The notes below the pieces were generated by a model. That model did no database searches. It was given only the letters and a program-made list of their open reading frames with translations, and was not told where the DNA came from. A DNA stretch of 64,000 nucleotides from Oreohelix idahoensis (Eukaryota; Mollusca; Gastropoda; Stylommatophora; Oreohelicidae): the NCBI GenBank assembly GCA_024509875.1, contig JAMPIV010019857.1:682001-746000 (forward strand). The letters are read 5' to 3'. The translations under genes and the position numbers were made by a program. The stretch's first letter is position 1; the number at the start of each line of letters is the position of its first letter. This document shows positions 34,871 through 45,512 of the stretch, one piece after another.

Positions 34871-36640
34871 TATCAATTACCTACAAAAATATACCTATGA
34901 CAAGAGAACATAGCACATCTACAAAAATATCATCAATAAATGTAAGATAACGACTAAATCATCCAACATAATCATTCAAACATACCAAAATAAAAATTAA
35001 TCTAATACAAAACCCAAGTTAAGTATACATAGTACAAACTAAACAGAAAATAAACTATCGTAAGCGAAAAGACAAAATATGAAATGGGAATATGATAAGA
35101 ATCAAATAGAATCATAATTACACAATGAAGACAACAATTCCATACATGTAAAACAACTAGAACTATAAGAACCAATTACATTATCTAAAATCACATAATT
35201 AATTTAACAATACAAAGAATGAAAGTATAAATAGCGTAACACGAAAAAAGTATACTAGAAGTATGAATTACATCAAAGATGAAACACGGAAGCATAAACA
35301 AAATATCAGACAATATTGAAAAGACAACAGAAAAGATGTAAAGAAATGACGAATAGTCAACAAAGAGAGATGAAAGTAAAGATGCAAATGTAAAGAAAGT
35401 TGGTAACAACACCTAACAATAACTATCCAAATGTAACAACGTAATGTAAAATACAAAAATGCTAAAGTATTTTTATATACTGACACAAAAAAAAGAAAGC
35501 TTATGACAAGCACCGCATAATAAGTAATTTAACTAAATTATAAACTTATACATAACTAAAAATAAATTACATCAAATATCACCCAAACAAAAAATATTAA
35601 CGCTAACACAAGTTTTGCATTGACACATAGTCAAGCGCTAACTACCGAAAAATACATCCAAACATTAAAACATTTTCAAAGAATTAATGTCACTACATAA
35701 TAGTAACCCTAACATACAATCTAGCGCTGGCGCAGAAAAAAATAAATATCACAATGTCCAAAACACATTTTCCAAAAAAAAGGTACAATACAAAAAATGT
35801 TTCTTATCGTTAGGTTAAATAAAAATAGTATTTTTATTTCTAAGTAATATGTAGCTATAATTAATAACTAACAATTAAATTAGCTGAGTAACATAAAAAT
35901 AATCTTATCTTTAAACAGACACACATCAAAACGTGTAAGTTTTTTTTTTCTCTTCTTTTTAAAAAAAAAAATACATCAAAGAAACGTCACATTGGGTAAT
36001 AAAATGTTAACTACAAACGAAGTTATAAATATATATAAGTGTAATATTATTTTATCTTAACTATGTATTATAATCAGATATCTAAATTCTTTAAATGAAC
36101 AAGAGTATCAGCCGTCGCTGTTAATTCTACCCACTTAATTTAATAGGAAATTTAAGTTAATTCTAGCTGACAAAAAAATCGAATCGTTTAAATTATCAAA
36201 TGTCATAATTTAGAAAAAATGAAAACCAAGTTTCAGAATACGTCCTTAACTTCAACGCAAAATCATTAATAATACATACAAGTTATGTTTAAAATTACCT
36301 TTCACTAAACAATTAATTCAAATAATTTGTATATAAATATGTTAACTAAACATGGTATGAAACCCATGATGAAAAAACAAAACAAAATTTTAAGTAGTGA
36401 ATAAACACTCAGGACTATCTATGAAAATGACTATTACATTGTCTCAGTAAATAAGTTTGTGCATAGAAATTATTTAATGCATAATTAAAATACAGTCATA
36501 TAAGTAACAACCAACAAATAATTATGGCAATCAAATGTTACAAAGATTACATAATATTTCATTAACAACATATAAAGTTCTATACTAAAGAATACAATAA
36601 CATTCAGTGTTTGTAAACAGAACAAAAAATAAACAGGACC
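34871..36640. other. E3 interior, AT-rich without ORF
   Basis: Very AT-rich; small open frames on the minus strand at 35191-35513 have hydrophobic low-complexity content and no motif. I see no pol remnants. Confidence 0.6.
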
Positions 36641-37096
36641 TTTAAAAAACAAAAAAAAAATTCCTTCGAGGTCTTGCGAACATCTCATCAACACGCAAGG
36701 TGACATCATGACACGGTGGGTTAACGTACTGTCTAGGCTCGCTTGAATGGATAAATGGTACATAGTGATCTTTATCTCTCGCAGGTAATGTCAAATTAGA
36801 ATGGTGACTCCGCTCGCAAAGTCGCTCGCTGTGAGACAATACAAATGAAAATATCTATTTTAATCCATGGTAAGATTATGAGTGAACACGGAAAATTCAC
36901 TTTACAATTACCCGACCTCCGTGGTGTAAGGTTGTGGCCCTCCTGCGATGTCAACAACTCTCGTCACATAGCAGACAACATAGAGACAACTTGACCTATA
37001 ATTCACAGTTGTCAGTGCGGTAGGCTGAAAAAAAATTACTACCTTCACAAGACCGAGATGATCTCTCAAATCTATCAGCATGACAAGCAAAAGCAT
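36640..37096 (-). CDS. possible small spliced ORF downstream of the E3 main ORF
   Basis: Two minus-strand open pieces, 36912-37096 (…NYRSSCLYVVCYVTRVVDIAG…) and 36642-36828 (ERLCERSHHSNLTLPARDKD…), are separated by a candidate 83-nt intron (donor GTAATT at 36911, acceptor TTGTCTCACAG at 36829) that keeps the frame. No domain recognised. Could be a remnant of further coding capacity in E3, or chance. Confidence 0.3.
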
Positions 37097-37211
37097 TTAA
37101 GAACCTATTACCGTTCCTATTACTCTGATTGCTAATAATCTTGCTCTTATGTGGAGCACAGTTAACCTGGTTGCGATCTGTATAATTTCTTTTGAGAGCA
37201 TTGTTATTTGC

Positions 37212-38936
37212 TCAATCAACACCGTTGTACTGATTTAAATCCCAGTTACAATAGTTATTCTTAATACTTCTTCCCAGATAACAATGTCTATCAGATAGAA
37301 CTGGCTTTTTAGCAGAAAAATTATTACTTGACTGATGAACTTTCATATAATTACTTCTGCTATAGTTTTCAAAACTTTTAGAATCACAATGTTGAGATCT
37401 GTCACATTTTTTCTTGTTTTTAGGCGAAGAAACGTTACCGTAGGATGAAATCCCTTGGTACTTTATAACCTTAGGGTTATGTCTCCTATCACAACTATTT
37501 TTTTCTTTGCTTGTGGCAATGTGTTTAAAAAATGAGTCACACTGCCTTGACTGGGTATGACTAGAAGGTTTGACAATCTCTTTATTTTTTTTCACAACAT
37601 TTGCTTCCTTCATGGAACAAGCAGTAGTATGTTTGTTACTTGTTACTAATTTATCAGATCTGTCAATAAATACGCTGTTGGTTTTTAACACACTGACTTG
37701 AGATTTAGCACTGTTTCTTTCCTTATCTACAGGACTGGATATTACTGTAGATTTTCCTTTGTTATTCTGCCGCCAGCAATCATTATCATTGGAATCATCT
37801 GTATTGCGTGAGAAGTTATATCTCCCACGGAAAGATCTATGTCCACCATTCTTGACCGTAGAATCCGCAAAAAGTGTAGAAGGCTGGCTTTTTGCTTTAG
37901 TGCTCTGATGATAAGCAACTTTCTGTCTATCCCTGTCACCATTGACAGAAGACCACATATTGCTATTCAATACTACGTCAAGCAGACCATATATTCTTCT
38001 TCTTGCTTCTGCAATCTCAATGTCTCTAAGTGCAATCTGTTCACTTAATCTTTTGTTTAAACTATCAGCTTTTAAGACCTTGCAGCTTTCCTCTGCTAGC
38101 AAATTTTCAATCTTAATCAATTTGTCTTTCTCCATCATTAATTCTTTCACTCTCTCTTTATCAACCCTCTCAATCTCAATAACATGGCTATCCTTAAGCC
38201 TATCAACCTTCTCTAGGGATATAGTATCCTTTTCTTTAATTTGGCGACCACAAATCTCATCGTCACTTAACAGATCAATAAGTGTTTCATTACACAACTT
38301 CTCATATTTCTTAATCTGAACTTCTAATTTTCCACAAATCTCCGTCTTCTCTTGAACTTTTTGAGTCAGATTTCTAACTTCGCCATTTTTTTTCCCAATC
38401 TGAGCTTCCATCTCTTTAATTTTGCCTAATGCCGAGTCTAATTTTGCTCGAACACAAGCAAGCTCAGAATTGGATTTACATAAATCACCTGTAAGTTTAG
38501 TTACTTTTTCCTGTAGCTTATTCACTTCAGTAGTACTTTTTAAGCAACTTTCCCTTTTCTCCTGTGTACTTTGTTTTATATCTCCTATTTGCTTCTTCTC
38601 TTTTAACTCCTTTTCCTGATCATCAGAAATGCCGTATTGAATCATCTTTTGTATTCCCTTCCTTATGTGATCGTGTTTAACATTAACATAGTTGCACACA
38701 AATCCACGAAATTCCCAAAGTAGCAAATGCGCTAACTCTTTAGCCATCATTAAATGAGGATGAGACTGAAAATTCTCCTCAGCAAACTCTCTTAGAGCTC
38801 TTGATGCACAAACCAAAAACCTGTCCAGAACATGTGACTCAAGCTCTGGGCTTTTTAATCTCTGACAATCTGTCCCTTCCTGAAACAGATACTCTAATAC
38901 AGGTCTCATATCCTCCGGATCTGTATCAGAATCCAT
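37212..38936 (-). CDS. E3 coiled-coil/basic protein (gag-like?), 574 aa
   Basis: Starts at ATG 38936 (ATGGATTCTGATACA…). Residues 1-100 are acidic and helical, with LEYLFQEGTDCQRLKSPELE and LLLWEFRGFVCNYVNVKHD. Residues 100-325 are a long coiled coil (heptads of Leu/Ile with Lys/Glu, e.g. VNKLQEKVTKLTGDLCKSN). Residues 340-574 are basic, Ser/Asn-rich and disordered, with RSFRGRYNFSRN. This layout (oligomerising coiled coil plus basic tail) would suit a gag-type nucleic-acid-packaging protein, but I do not recognise the family. There is no CCHC knuckle. The frame continues about 60 codons past the TGA with similar composition, so the stop may be secondary. An alternative is a captured host coiled-coil gene. 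Confidence 0.75.
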   Translation of the reverse strand: MDSDTDPEDMRPVLEYLFQEGTDCQRLKSPELESHVLDRFLVCASRALREFAEENFQSHPHLMMAKELAHLLLWEFRGFVCNYVNVKHDHIRKGIQKMIQYGISDDQEKELKEKKQIGDIKQSTQEKRESCLKSTTEVNKLQEKVTKLTGDLCKSNSELACVRAKLDSALGKIKEMEAQIGKKNGEVRNLTQKVQEKTEICGKLEVQIKKYEKLCNETLIDLLSDDEICGRQIKEKDTISLEKVDRLKDSHVIEIERVDKERVKELMMEKDKLIKIENLLAEESCKVLKADSLNKRLSEQIALRDIEIAEARRRIYGLLDVVLNSNMWSSVNGDRDRQKVAYHQSTKAKSQPSTLFADSTVKNGGHRSFRGRYNFSRNTDDSNDNDCWRQNNKGKSTVISSPVDKERNSAKSQVSVLKTNSVFIDRSDKLVTSNKHTTACSMKEANVVKKNKEIVKPSSHTQSRQCDSFFKHIATSKEKNSCDRRHNPKVIKYQGISSYGNVSSPKNKKKCDRSQHCDSKSFENYSRSNYMKVHQSSNNFSAKKPVLSDRHCYLGRSIKNNYCNWDLNQYNGVD

Positions 38937-39721
38937 TGTGACTTGTTTACTTAGTCAACCATATATGTCTTAATTAAACTTTCATTATACCAAATCAAGT
39001 TTAGATCTCAAATATTGTATCATCAATCCCTGTACATCATCATATTCTATAATTAATCGATATAATTATCGACAACAACAACAATAGTTATCAATAGAAT
39101 AGGATAGTGCAGATTGAGGCTCGTTGACATGGACAGAAGTGGCAACATTTACACACAACAAAAGCACTTAACTGAAGGTAATCCTGACCCTTTCGCTAAC
39201 ACACTGGATATCACAAAGTTCTAACGTTAAAACACTCCACTGCAGAAAGGTAGAAGGACTAAGCTCTCTTGTCTTCAGATCTCTGCCACCGTACAGTATG
39301 TCCTCAACAATGCATCAGACGACAGGAACCGATCACAGCAACTCTGCAAGTTGTCATTTGAGGTATAAGTGCAGACGAACTCTCCAAAATACTGCACCTA
39401 TAGTTGAATCTGCATATGGAAAGACTGGAACAAGCACTGTAACAATTATGGCATCAATGTCGCTATCAGATAACAGCTATTTGATATCGAAACCAACTGA
39501 TAACGTTAGTTTAGTTGCTACACACGCCAAGATATGAGGATGGATATGCGCAGTCAGCTGATACCTGTGTACAGTTAAATTAAGCCACGCCCACACAGAG
39601 CCAAACATAACACAGTTCAGTGTTCCCACTTGTAATGACTGGTCCAGAATCTGACCTAATTTCCTCTCTTGTCACGCGAATGTAATGTGGGTGTTACGAC
39701 CCGTTGATTTGGTCCACCAAA
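38937..39721 (-). other. E3 leader and primer-binding site
   Basis: Non-coding leader in minus sense. TGGTGGACCAAATCAACGGG lies just inside the LTR (about 39700-39719). A plus-strand 79-codon frame at 39298-39537 has no motif. Confidence 0.55.
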
Positions 39722-40910
39722 TGTTATATATATAATTATGATTATGGTGGATGTTTTTATGGTGAAGACGGTGAGTGTGTTTTGGGACAGTCACTCACAG
39801 TAGCGCACACACCAAGTCATGGAATGGTGTAACGTCTGATGATATTTTAACCATGGTTTATTACAATTATAACATCACGTAGATCTAGACGAATACAGTT
39901 ACATCGAAACATGAATCTTCATAATGCAGTTAACATACGGCCCATACACATCCTGGCCTACAAAATCTCTACTCCTCACATCAGTGCACAAATACTGCAT
40001 CTACGGCAGATATATAATAATCAAGGCCTACAAAATCTCTATACTCCACATCAGTGCACAAATACTGCATCTACGGCAGATATATAATAATCAAGGCCTA
40101 CAAAATCTCTATACTTCACATCAGTGCACAAATACTGCATCTACGGCAGATATATAATAATCAAGGCCTACAAAATCTCTATACTTCACATCAGTGCACA
40201 AATACTGCATCTACGGCAGATATATAATCAAGGCCTACAAAATCTCTATACTTCACATCAGTGCACAAATACTGCATCTACGGCAGATATATAATAATCA
40301 AGGCCTACAAAATCTCTATACTTTACATCAGTGCACAAATACTGCATCTACGGCAGATATATAATAATCAAGGCCTACAAAATCTCTATACTTCACATCA
40401 GTGCACAAATACTGCATCTACGGCAGATATATAATAATCAAGGCCTACAAAATCTCTATACTTCACATCAGTGCACAAATACTGCATCTACGGCAGATAT
40501 ATAATAATCAAGGCCTACAAAATCTCTATAGCCCTGCGCAGGCATACATTATCCAAAAAACACCTTAGGGCTGACCACCTCAGTCAAAAACCCTGCACAC
40601 ACTGAACCCACGGGAACACACCCCGTTCACACAGTCACGAGAATCTACTGTTCTCTTAACACTGCTCTCAAAAATCCCTGCGGACACTAGCCGCGAGAGC
40701 TATTCACACATCACTTAAAACCAGTACAGAAACAGTTCATTATGACCAGAGTTCACCTGCTATCTGACATACTGTCTTCCACGAAACCAAGAGGAGATAT
40801 CTTTAAACAAATCCATACCAATCTGTAAGCAAGTACTCTAACCCAAAATTAACTCTACTCAACACGTATTTCCCAAGATCATTTCCCTTTCATCACATCT
40901 GCACTCATCA
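39722..40910 (-). repeat. E3 LTR (right) with eight 70-bp repeats
   Basis: 1189 bp; same as 33290-34614 but with eight copies of the 70-bp unit (near 39981 to 40468), one of them 3 bp shorter. The first 60 bases differ more than the rest. Confidence 0.93.
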
Positions 40911-41175
40911 GTGATGATGTTCGGCCAGAAAATTATAAGAATTTCCTTAGGCAGGCTGTATGGAAAGGGGACAGTTCGGACAATACAACTCCAGCGTCTG
41001 CCAGCTTTGATGGTGTGCAATTATACGGCATCTTGCGTCTATAATTATGGATAGCATATTCATTTATATTGCTATTCAGTTGCTATTATGAATTTATGAC
41101 AAGACCCAGAAAAGTGCCAGTGGAACAAGAGATAAGACGAAGACACTGTCAGTGGATCTAGAGGCCGCTGAACCA
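40911..41175. mobile_element. LINE family B continuation and segment shared with 20.9 kb
   Basis: 40911-40985 continues the minus-strand LINE ORF interrupted by E3 (reads …ILIIFWPNIIT into the GTGAT duplication). 40986-41165 is nearly identical to 20867-21024, including the plus-strand RTE fragment VPVEQEIRRRHCQWI. Confidence 0.7.
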
Positions 41176-41247
41176 TCCGAGAAAAATACGCCTAGACAAT
41201 TATACATTTTAATTACTTTTTATACAATAAATGACGAGAATGGATAA

Positions 41248-41395
41248 TGACACAAGCAAATGGCGGCAAGACGAGAATGAATCATGACACAAGCAAATGG
41301 CGGCAAGACGAGAATGAATTATGACACAAGCAAATGGCGGCAAGACGAGAATGAATCATGACATAAGCAAATGGCGGCAAGACGAGAATGACGAG
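41248..41395. repeat. 37-bp tandem repeat, about 4 copies
   Basis: Same unit (AAATGGCGGCAAGACGAGAA…) as 21025-21155. The last copy ends in a short ATGACGAGAAT duplication. Confidence 0.9.
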
Positions 41396-42172
41396 AATAC
41401 TTTTCTGTTACTCTCCAGTATTTTGCACCGTACAGAAATTACGCAGCTCTCGTATATTTTAGTATTTGTACTGTCCTGGGAAGATATATTAAATGCATGT
41501 AATACATTTCAAAGCTTACATCAGCAAATGCACAACAATGTTTTAAACATTATTTATGAGAAAGTAAAAAATACAAATCGTAATGAAAGCGACATAGCAA
41601 TAAATAAAGAAACCATAGTTAAACCATCTCTCTTCGGCAGCAGTGGAAATTCATTTAAATCACGCGCCGTAAAATGTGATTTAACAATTAATATTTTGTA
41701 TTTAATATATCACATTGTTGTTGTATTTATTGTATCACGAAATTACATGTCAATATATTTTATGGAGAATAAAGATCTGATATTTATATGTTGGAAAAGA
41801 ACATATTCAATGTAAATAAAAATAAAAAACGCACACACACACAACACTAGTATTGATTTACATGAGACGTCTTCCACACTGTTGTGAATTCTAATGATTC
41901 TCCTAGTTGGTATGTTGTATTTATTATATAACATCATTACATTTCAATGTATTTTATGGAGAATAAAGATTATGACATGTATGTGTGTATGTACGTACGT
42001 GCGCCTGCCCGCTCACCCGCCCGCTCACCCGCACTCATGCACGTACTTATCAATGGAGAATAAAGATTCTGATACGTATGTATCTGCGTCCTCTTGTATT
42101 ATCTATTGCATATGCCATGAGTATCATGCGTCGCAGACGAAACTATCATTAATTCTCCTTCAGAGTGGTCAT
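41396..42172. other. no gene recognised; dispersed ATGGAGAATAAAGAT repeats
   Basis: ATTTTATGGAGAATAAAGAT recurs at about 41757, 41950 and (shortened) 42053. A 164-codon plus-strand frame at 41321-41815 begins inside the 37-bp repeats and has no known motif, so it is not called as a gene. Confidence 0.45.
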
Positions 42173-42930
42173 CTCAGACCTAAGGGTCTTTTATATTTGG
42201 ACATGCGCCCTAATATAACCGACTATGTTGAACGGGACGCGCCTCGCCAAAACGAGGCAAAACTTTATTAAAAAAAAAAGATGAAACTGTTAATTGTTGT
42301 CCGAGTTCAAGGCAAGCTGTGAAAAGGTAAAGATAGACCCATAGCGGTTGCTGCTGTAGGGGAGTGAAATGTTAGAGACTTCACTTTATTAGGTCCAGCT
42401 TTGTGTGATGTGGAGTAATCAGTTCCCTTCATCGCTGCCTTTGACCTTCCCAACTCAAGAGCAGAATCAGGTACTCATTTACAGCTGGGTAAACTGGGGA
42501 GTGACGTCACCAGGTTTTGAAGCTGGAACCCGGTAACTGTGCCCGCGATAGGCGAAGTGAAAACAAGAGGTCAAAAAAATAAAAATTAAAATAATCAAAA
42601 ATACAATAATTATAACGAGATGAAGAATAGAGGGATAGAGGAAGAGAGGGACTGAGTTCGAGGACAAGAGATTGGAGGTGGAAGGGGTCGTCCTTGGGTG
42701 TACCAAAAGGTCACCAAGTGTAAATTAGTGAAATAGTCTGACTCAAGAGACTAGCGAAATAAGATACAAGTACAGTAATTGGTCAAACATTGCTAGGCTT
42801 TATGTGTGTGTGTGTGTGTTTTTTTTTAAAAGGAGTTTTGGCGAGGCGCCCCCGTTCAACCTAAACACAAGGTCCGACGGTTACATTAGGGCGCATGTCC
42901 AAATATAAAAGACCTTGTGGTCTGGTTAAT
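42173..42930. repeat. inverted repeat pair, about 85 bp arms, 570-bp spacer
   Basis: The left arm (42180-42270) and right arm (42830-42925) are reverse complements sharing TCTTTTATATTTGGACATGC, GCCCTAAT, TTGAACGGG and GCGCCTCGCCAAAAC. Each arm has an A-run on its inner side. Either TIRs of a MITE or two oppositely oriented copies of a short SINE-like repeat. The spacer holds a separate SINE (42410-42545). Confidence 0.8.
42410..42545 (-). mobile_element. tRNA-derived SINE fragment
   Basis: Minus strand CCGGGTTCCAGCTTC (B-box-like) followed by CCAGCTGTAAATGAGTACC and CTTGAGTTGGGAAGGTC, shared with 18420-18645. Confidence 0.55.
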
Positions 42931-43009
42931 GTAGTTTAGATCTTATATATTATCGTTTTCCTTTGGCGTTTCTTGTGAATTAAGGGGCCACAACTGGAAT
43001 TAATCCCGT

Positions 43010-43140
43010 AGTTAATTGTTTTTCATGATGAGGTAAATAACCCCATGTGCAACCTCATATAAGCCTCTTACGACATGCCAGAGAGAGCCGCTGATCTGTT
43101 ATTTTTTTTTTTCATCACCTCCTCAGAGACCACAGAAAAT
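43010..43140 (-). repeat. dispersed repeat with GGCATGTCGTAAGAGGC core
   Basis: On the minus strand it contains GGCATGTCGTAAGAGGC, a word common at 3' regions of invertebrate retroelements, together with ATGAGGTTGCACATGGGG. Not classified further. Confidence 0.35.
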
Positions 43141-43639
43141 TACACGGGGCATTGTTGTGACGAATTCATGTTGTATTGTGTGCTTAACGAGGTGTAGGGT
43201 GAGCGAAGTTCATTTGGTCATGAAACAGGAAGGATGGAGTTTTACTTGGAAAGAGAAAAAAAAAAAAGGAAGTGAAAGGACCAGCTAAATATAGTTTATT
43301 TGTAACTTGGGGGTCATGTCTGTTTTGCCTCCTCGAAGTGAGGCTGTTGTTCTAAAGACCGAGAGATAGAATTTACCCACAACTTTAACCGGAAGGTTGT
43401 TCAATACAGGAAAATGGAGCAACCCACACTGCAGTACTCTGAAAATGTTAAGTGAGTTTAAGTAAGGGGTGATGATCTGAGCAGGGAAGCAAGTAGTAAT
43501 TCCGTGAAGAAAGGGAGCGACATTATTTCATGTAAGTAGACTTTGCAATTTTTAATAAATGGGTGCTTGCGCAGAATAATAGGATTGAAAAGGCAAGACG
43601 TACTTACTTTTTTCCTTCCACTTTTGGTTTGGTTTTTGA

Positions 43640-43775
43640 ACCATGCACTTGAAAACTGTCGTGTGCACGGGATACCCGGTTCAACCCCGTATGGGTTATA
43701 ATTAGGGTAGGCTATATAGTGTTCATCATTCTATATATCGTATTACATTGTTGTATAGAATGATGAACACTATTC
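43640..43775 (+). mobile_element. tRNA-type SINE fragment ending in a 20-bp hairpin
   Basis: CCCGGTTCAACCCC fits a B box; the following GTATGGGTTATAATTAGGG phrase is shared with 19580-19612. It ends in a perfect inverted repeat: 43716-43735 and 43754-43773 (20-bp stem, 18-nt loop). Confidence 0.5.
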
Positions 43776-43779
43776 CACT

Positions 43780-44400
43780 ATTGTCATGTGGAGCTCAAGT
43801 TTCTGTTCTTGAGCTAAGTGTGTCGCCTTGTCTGCTATGAGCCCATGTTCTAGTATGTCTGCGATGTTGTCTATCCATTTGCCTCTTGGTCTTCGCTGTG
43901 CTCTAGCCTAGATCTTCTACTGTTATAGGCGCGTAGTGGTAATTTATCGGGCTCCATTCGCATGAGATGGCCAAACCACTTGATTTTCTGTGTCTCTATA
44001 TACTTGATGTAGGATGCAGTTCCCACTATTTTTCTGATGACCTCACTTCTCATTCTGTCTCTCCTGGAAATATTAATAGCTTTTCTTAACCATCTCTTCT
44101 CACAGGATGGGATTTTCCCCTCCAGTGCTTTGGCAAGGGACTGTGTATGACACGGATAGTTAGAATTGGTACGAATATACTATTTATAAGCTGTCGTTTA
44201 GATTCCAAACTGATATTCTGATGTTTGAGTAGTGGTGACAGTAAGTCACTGCACTACCTATTTTGACATCTTGTTTCAATTTCTCTGTCAAGTCTTCCAT
44301 TTTCAGTAAAAATGCTTCCTAGGTATTTGAGCTCAGGATTCTGCTGAATGTTTGATGTTGTTGACATGTATGTTAAAGCCCCATAAAACCCAACCTCACG
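43780..44400 (-). mobile_element. LINE family D, RT C-terminal remnant
   Basis: Minus strand reads NPELKYLGSIFTENGRLD, MRSEVIRKIVGTASYIKYIE and KIKWFGHLMRMEPDKLPLRA. These are the C-terminal ORF2 motifs of another RTE-like family (YLGSxFTExGxxD; WFGHLxRMxxDRLP). Several frameshifts. Confidence 0.75.
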
Positions 44401-44782
44401 TTCATATCGTAGGAGGAGGAAACAAAACGAAGTAGGGGATTGCTGGGCCCGGGTGAAGTATGGTGTGGATTATCCCATAGGATCGCTATGGTTGCCATGA
44501 AGGATGGGCCCGGTTCACCCTGAAAAGTCGGGAATATGGCATGGCGCTGTCTAGCAAGTCGACAGTGGTTATTCTTTTGCTAAGAAGACTAAATAGCAAC
44601 AATGGTAAGACAAGATACCTAATGTGGAACTGATGGAAAAGAAACAAACACAATTGAAACAGAAGGTAAGAAGACGCTGCCTTTGGATAAGACACACATT
44701 ATGAAAACTAGCTAATATCATTTACAGTGACAATTCAGTCTCTGTTCTAGGATTCCAAGGGCAAGAGAAATAACAGAAAACA

Positions 44783-45294
44783 CAGGGAACGAACGAATGA
44801 ACTTCAATCTCAAAGGGTTTAGACTCGTATGCCATTATGCCCTTCCTTTCTCTCGCTTCTAAACTGAATCGACTTTATTTTCACTTACTTACTTACTTAG
44901 TCGTTCCCCTTCTACCGTGAGGTGTAGAGGTCTGGAAGAGAGAGCGCCAGACCATTCTATCAGCTGTCTTCTTCCTGGCCTGGTTCCATTCTAGTCCTCG
45001 GTCCTTCAAAGATTGTCTAATGTTGTCCTCCCAGCGGACTCTGGGTCGTCCTGGAGGTCTGGATCCCTGGCTCTTTGTTTCCCATGCTTGTCGTGGTAGC
45101 CGATCTTCTCCCATTCTGCAGACATGGCCAAACCATCTTAGTTGGGACTGTTCTATTTGGGTCTGCAGCGGATGGGATTTTAGGCCTTGACGGATCGTCT
45201 GGTTGCGGACCATGTCTCTTCTTGTTACTTCAACCACTTTCCTCAGATACCTCATTTCTGAGGTTTGGATCTGGCTCTTTATTTTCACATGCAT
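44783..45294 (-). mobile_element. LINE family A, best-preserved 3' end (plus a neighbouring tail)
   Basis: 44893-45294 is a 133-codon open frame encoding the family-A C-terminus (MRYLRKVVEVTRRDMVRNQT, LRWFGHVCRMGEDRLPRQAW, PPGRPRVRWEDNIRQSLKDR), ending at an (AAGT)n tail at 44884. 44783-44880 is a separate repeat also found at 62496-62600 with a (GTTC)n-type tail. Confidence 0.85.
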
Positions 45295-45439
45295 TTTAAA
45301 TATTAGTGTTTAAAAAAAAAGAGAAGAGAATCAGAGACGGACATGAAAGGTATAAAGAAGACGTGAAAAAACGTTGAACGGTTGGCACAAGACAGAAGGG
45401 TTTGGCATGTTGTTCTTGATGACCTGTGTTTCACGGAGA

Positions 45440-45512
45440 TCAGAAAGGTGATGATGATGATGGTGATGATGGCGATGATGATGATGATGGTGATGATGAT
45501 GATGGTGCTTTG
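45440..45512. repeat. (GAT)n microsatellite
   Basis: GATGATGATGGTGAT-type trinucleotide run of about 70 bp. Confidence 0.95.

Larger units (their letters stand above)
33290..40910 (-). mobile_element. E3: non-autonomous LTR element with one coiled-coil ORF
   Basis: LTR-like direct repeats 33290-34614 and 39722-40910 begin TGTTATAT and end CTCATCA, and the whole is flanked by a perfect 5-bp duplication GTGAT (33285-33289, 40911-40915). Next to the right LTR, in minus sense, is TGGTGGACCAAATCAACGGG, a good tRNA primer-binding site. GGGAGTGTGGCAAAC next to the left LTR may be the polypurine tract. The interior is 5.1 kb, AT-rich, with one long minus-strand ORF (37212-38936). No protease, integrase, RT or RNase H motif was found. 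It lies in a family-B LINE. Confidence 0.85.

Noticed and set aside
41321..41815. 164-codon plus-strand frame
   Set aside because: Begins inside the 37-bp tandem repeat and runs through AT-rich DNA; no family resemblance.
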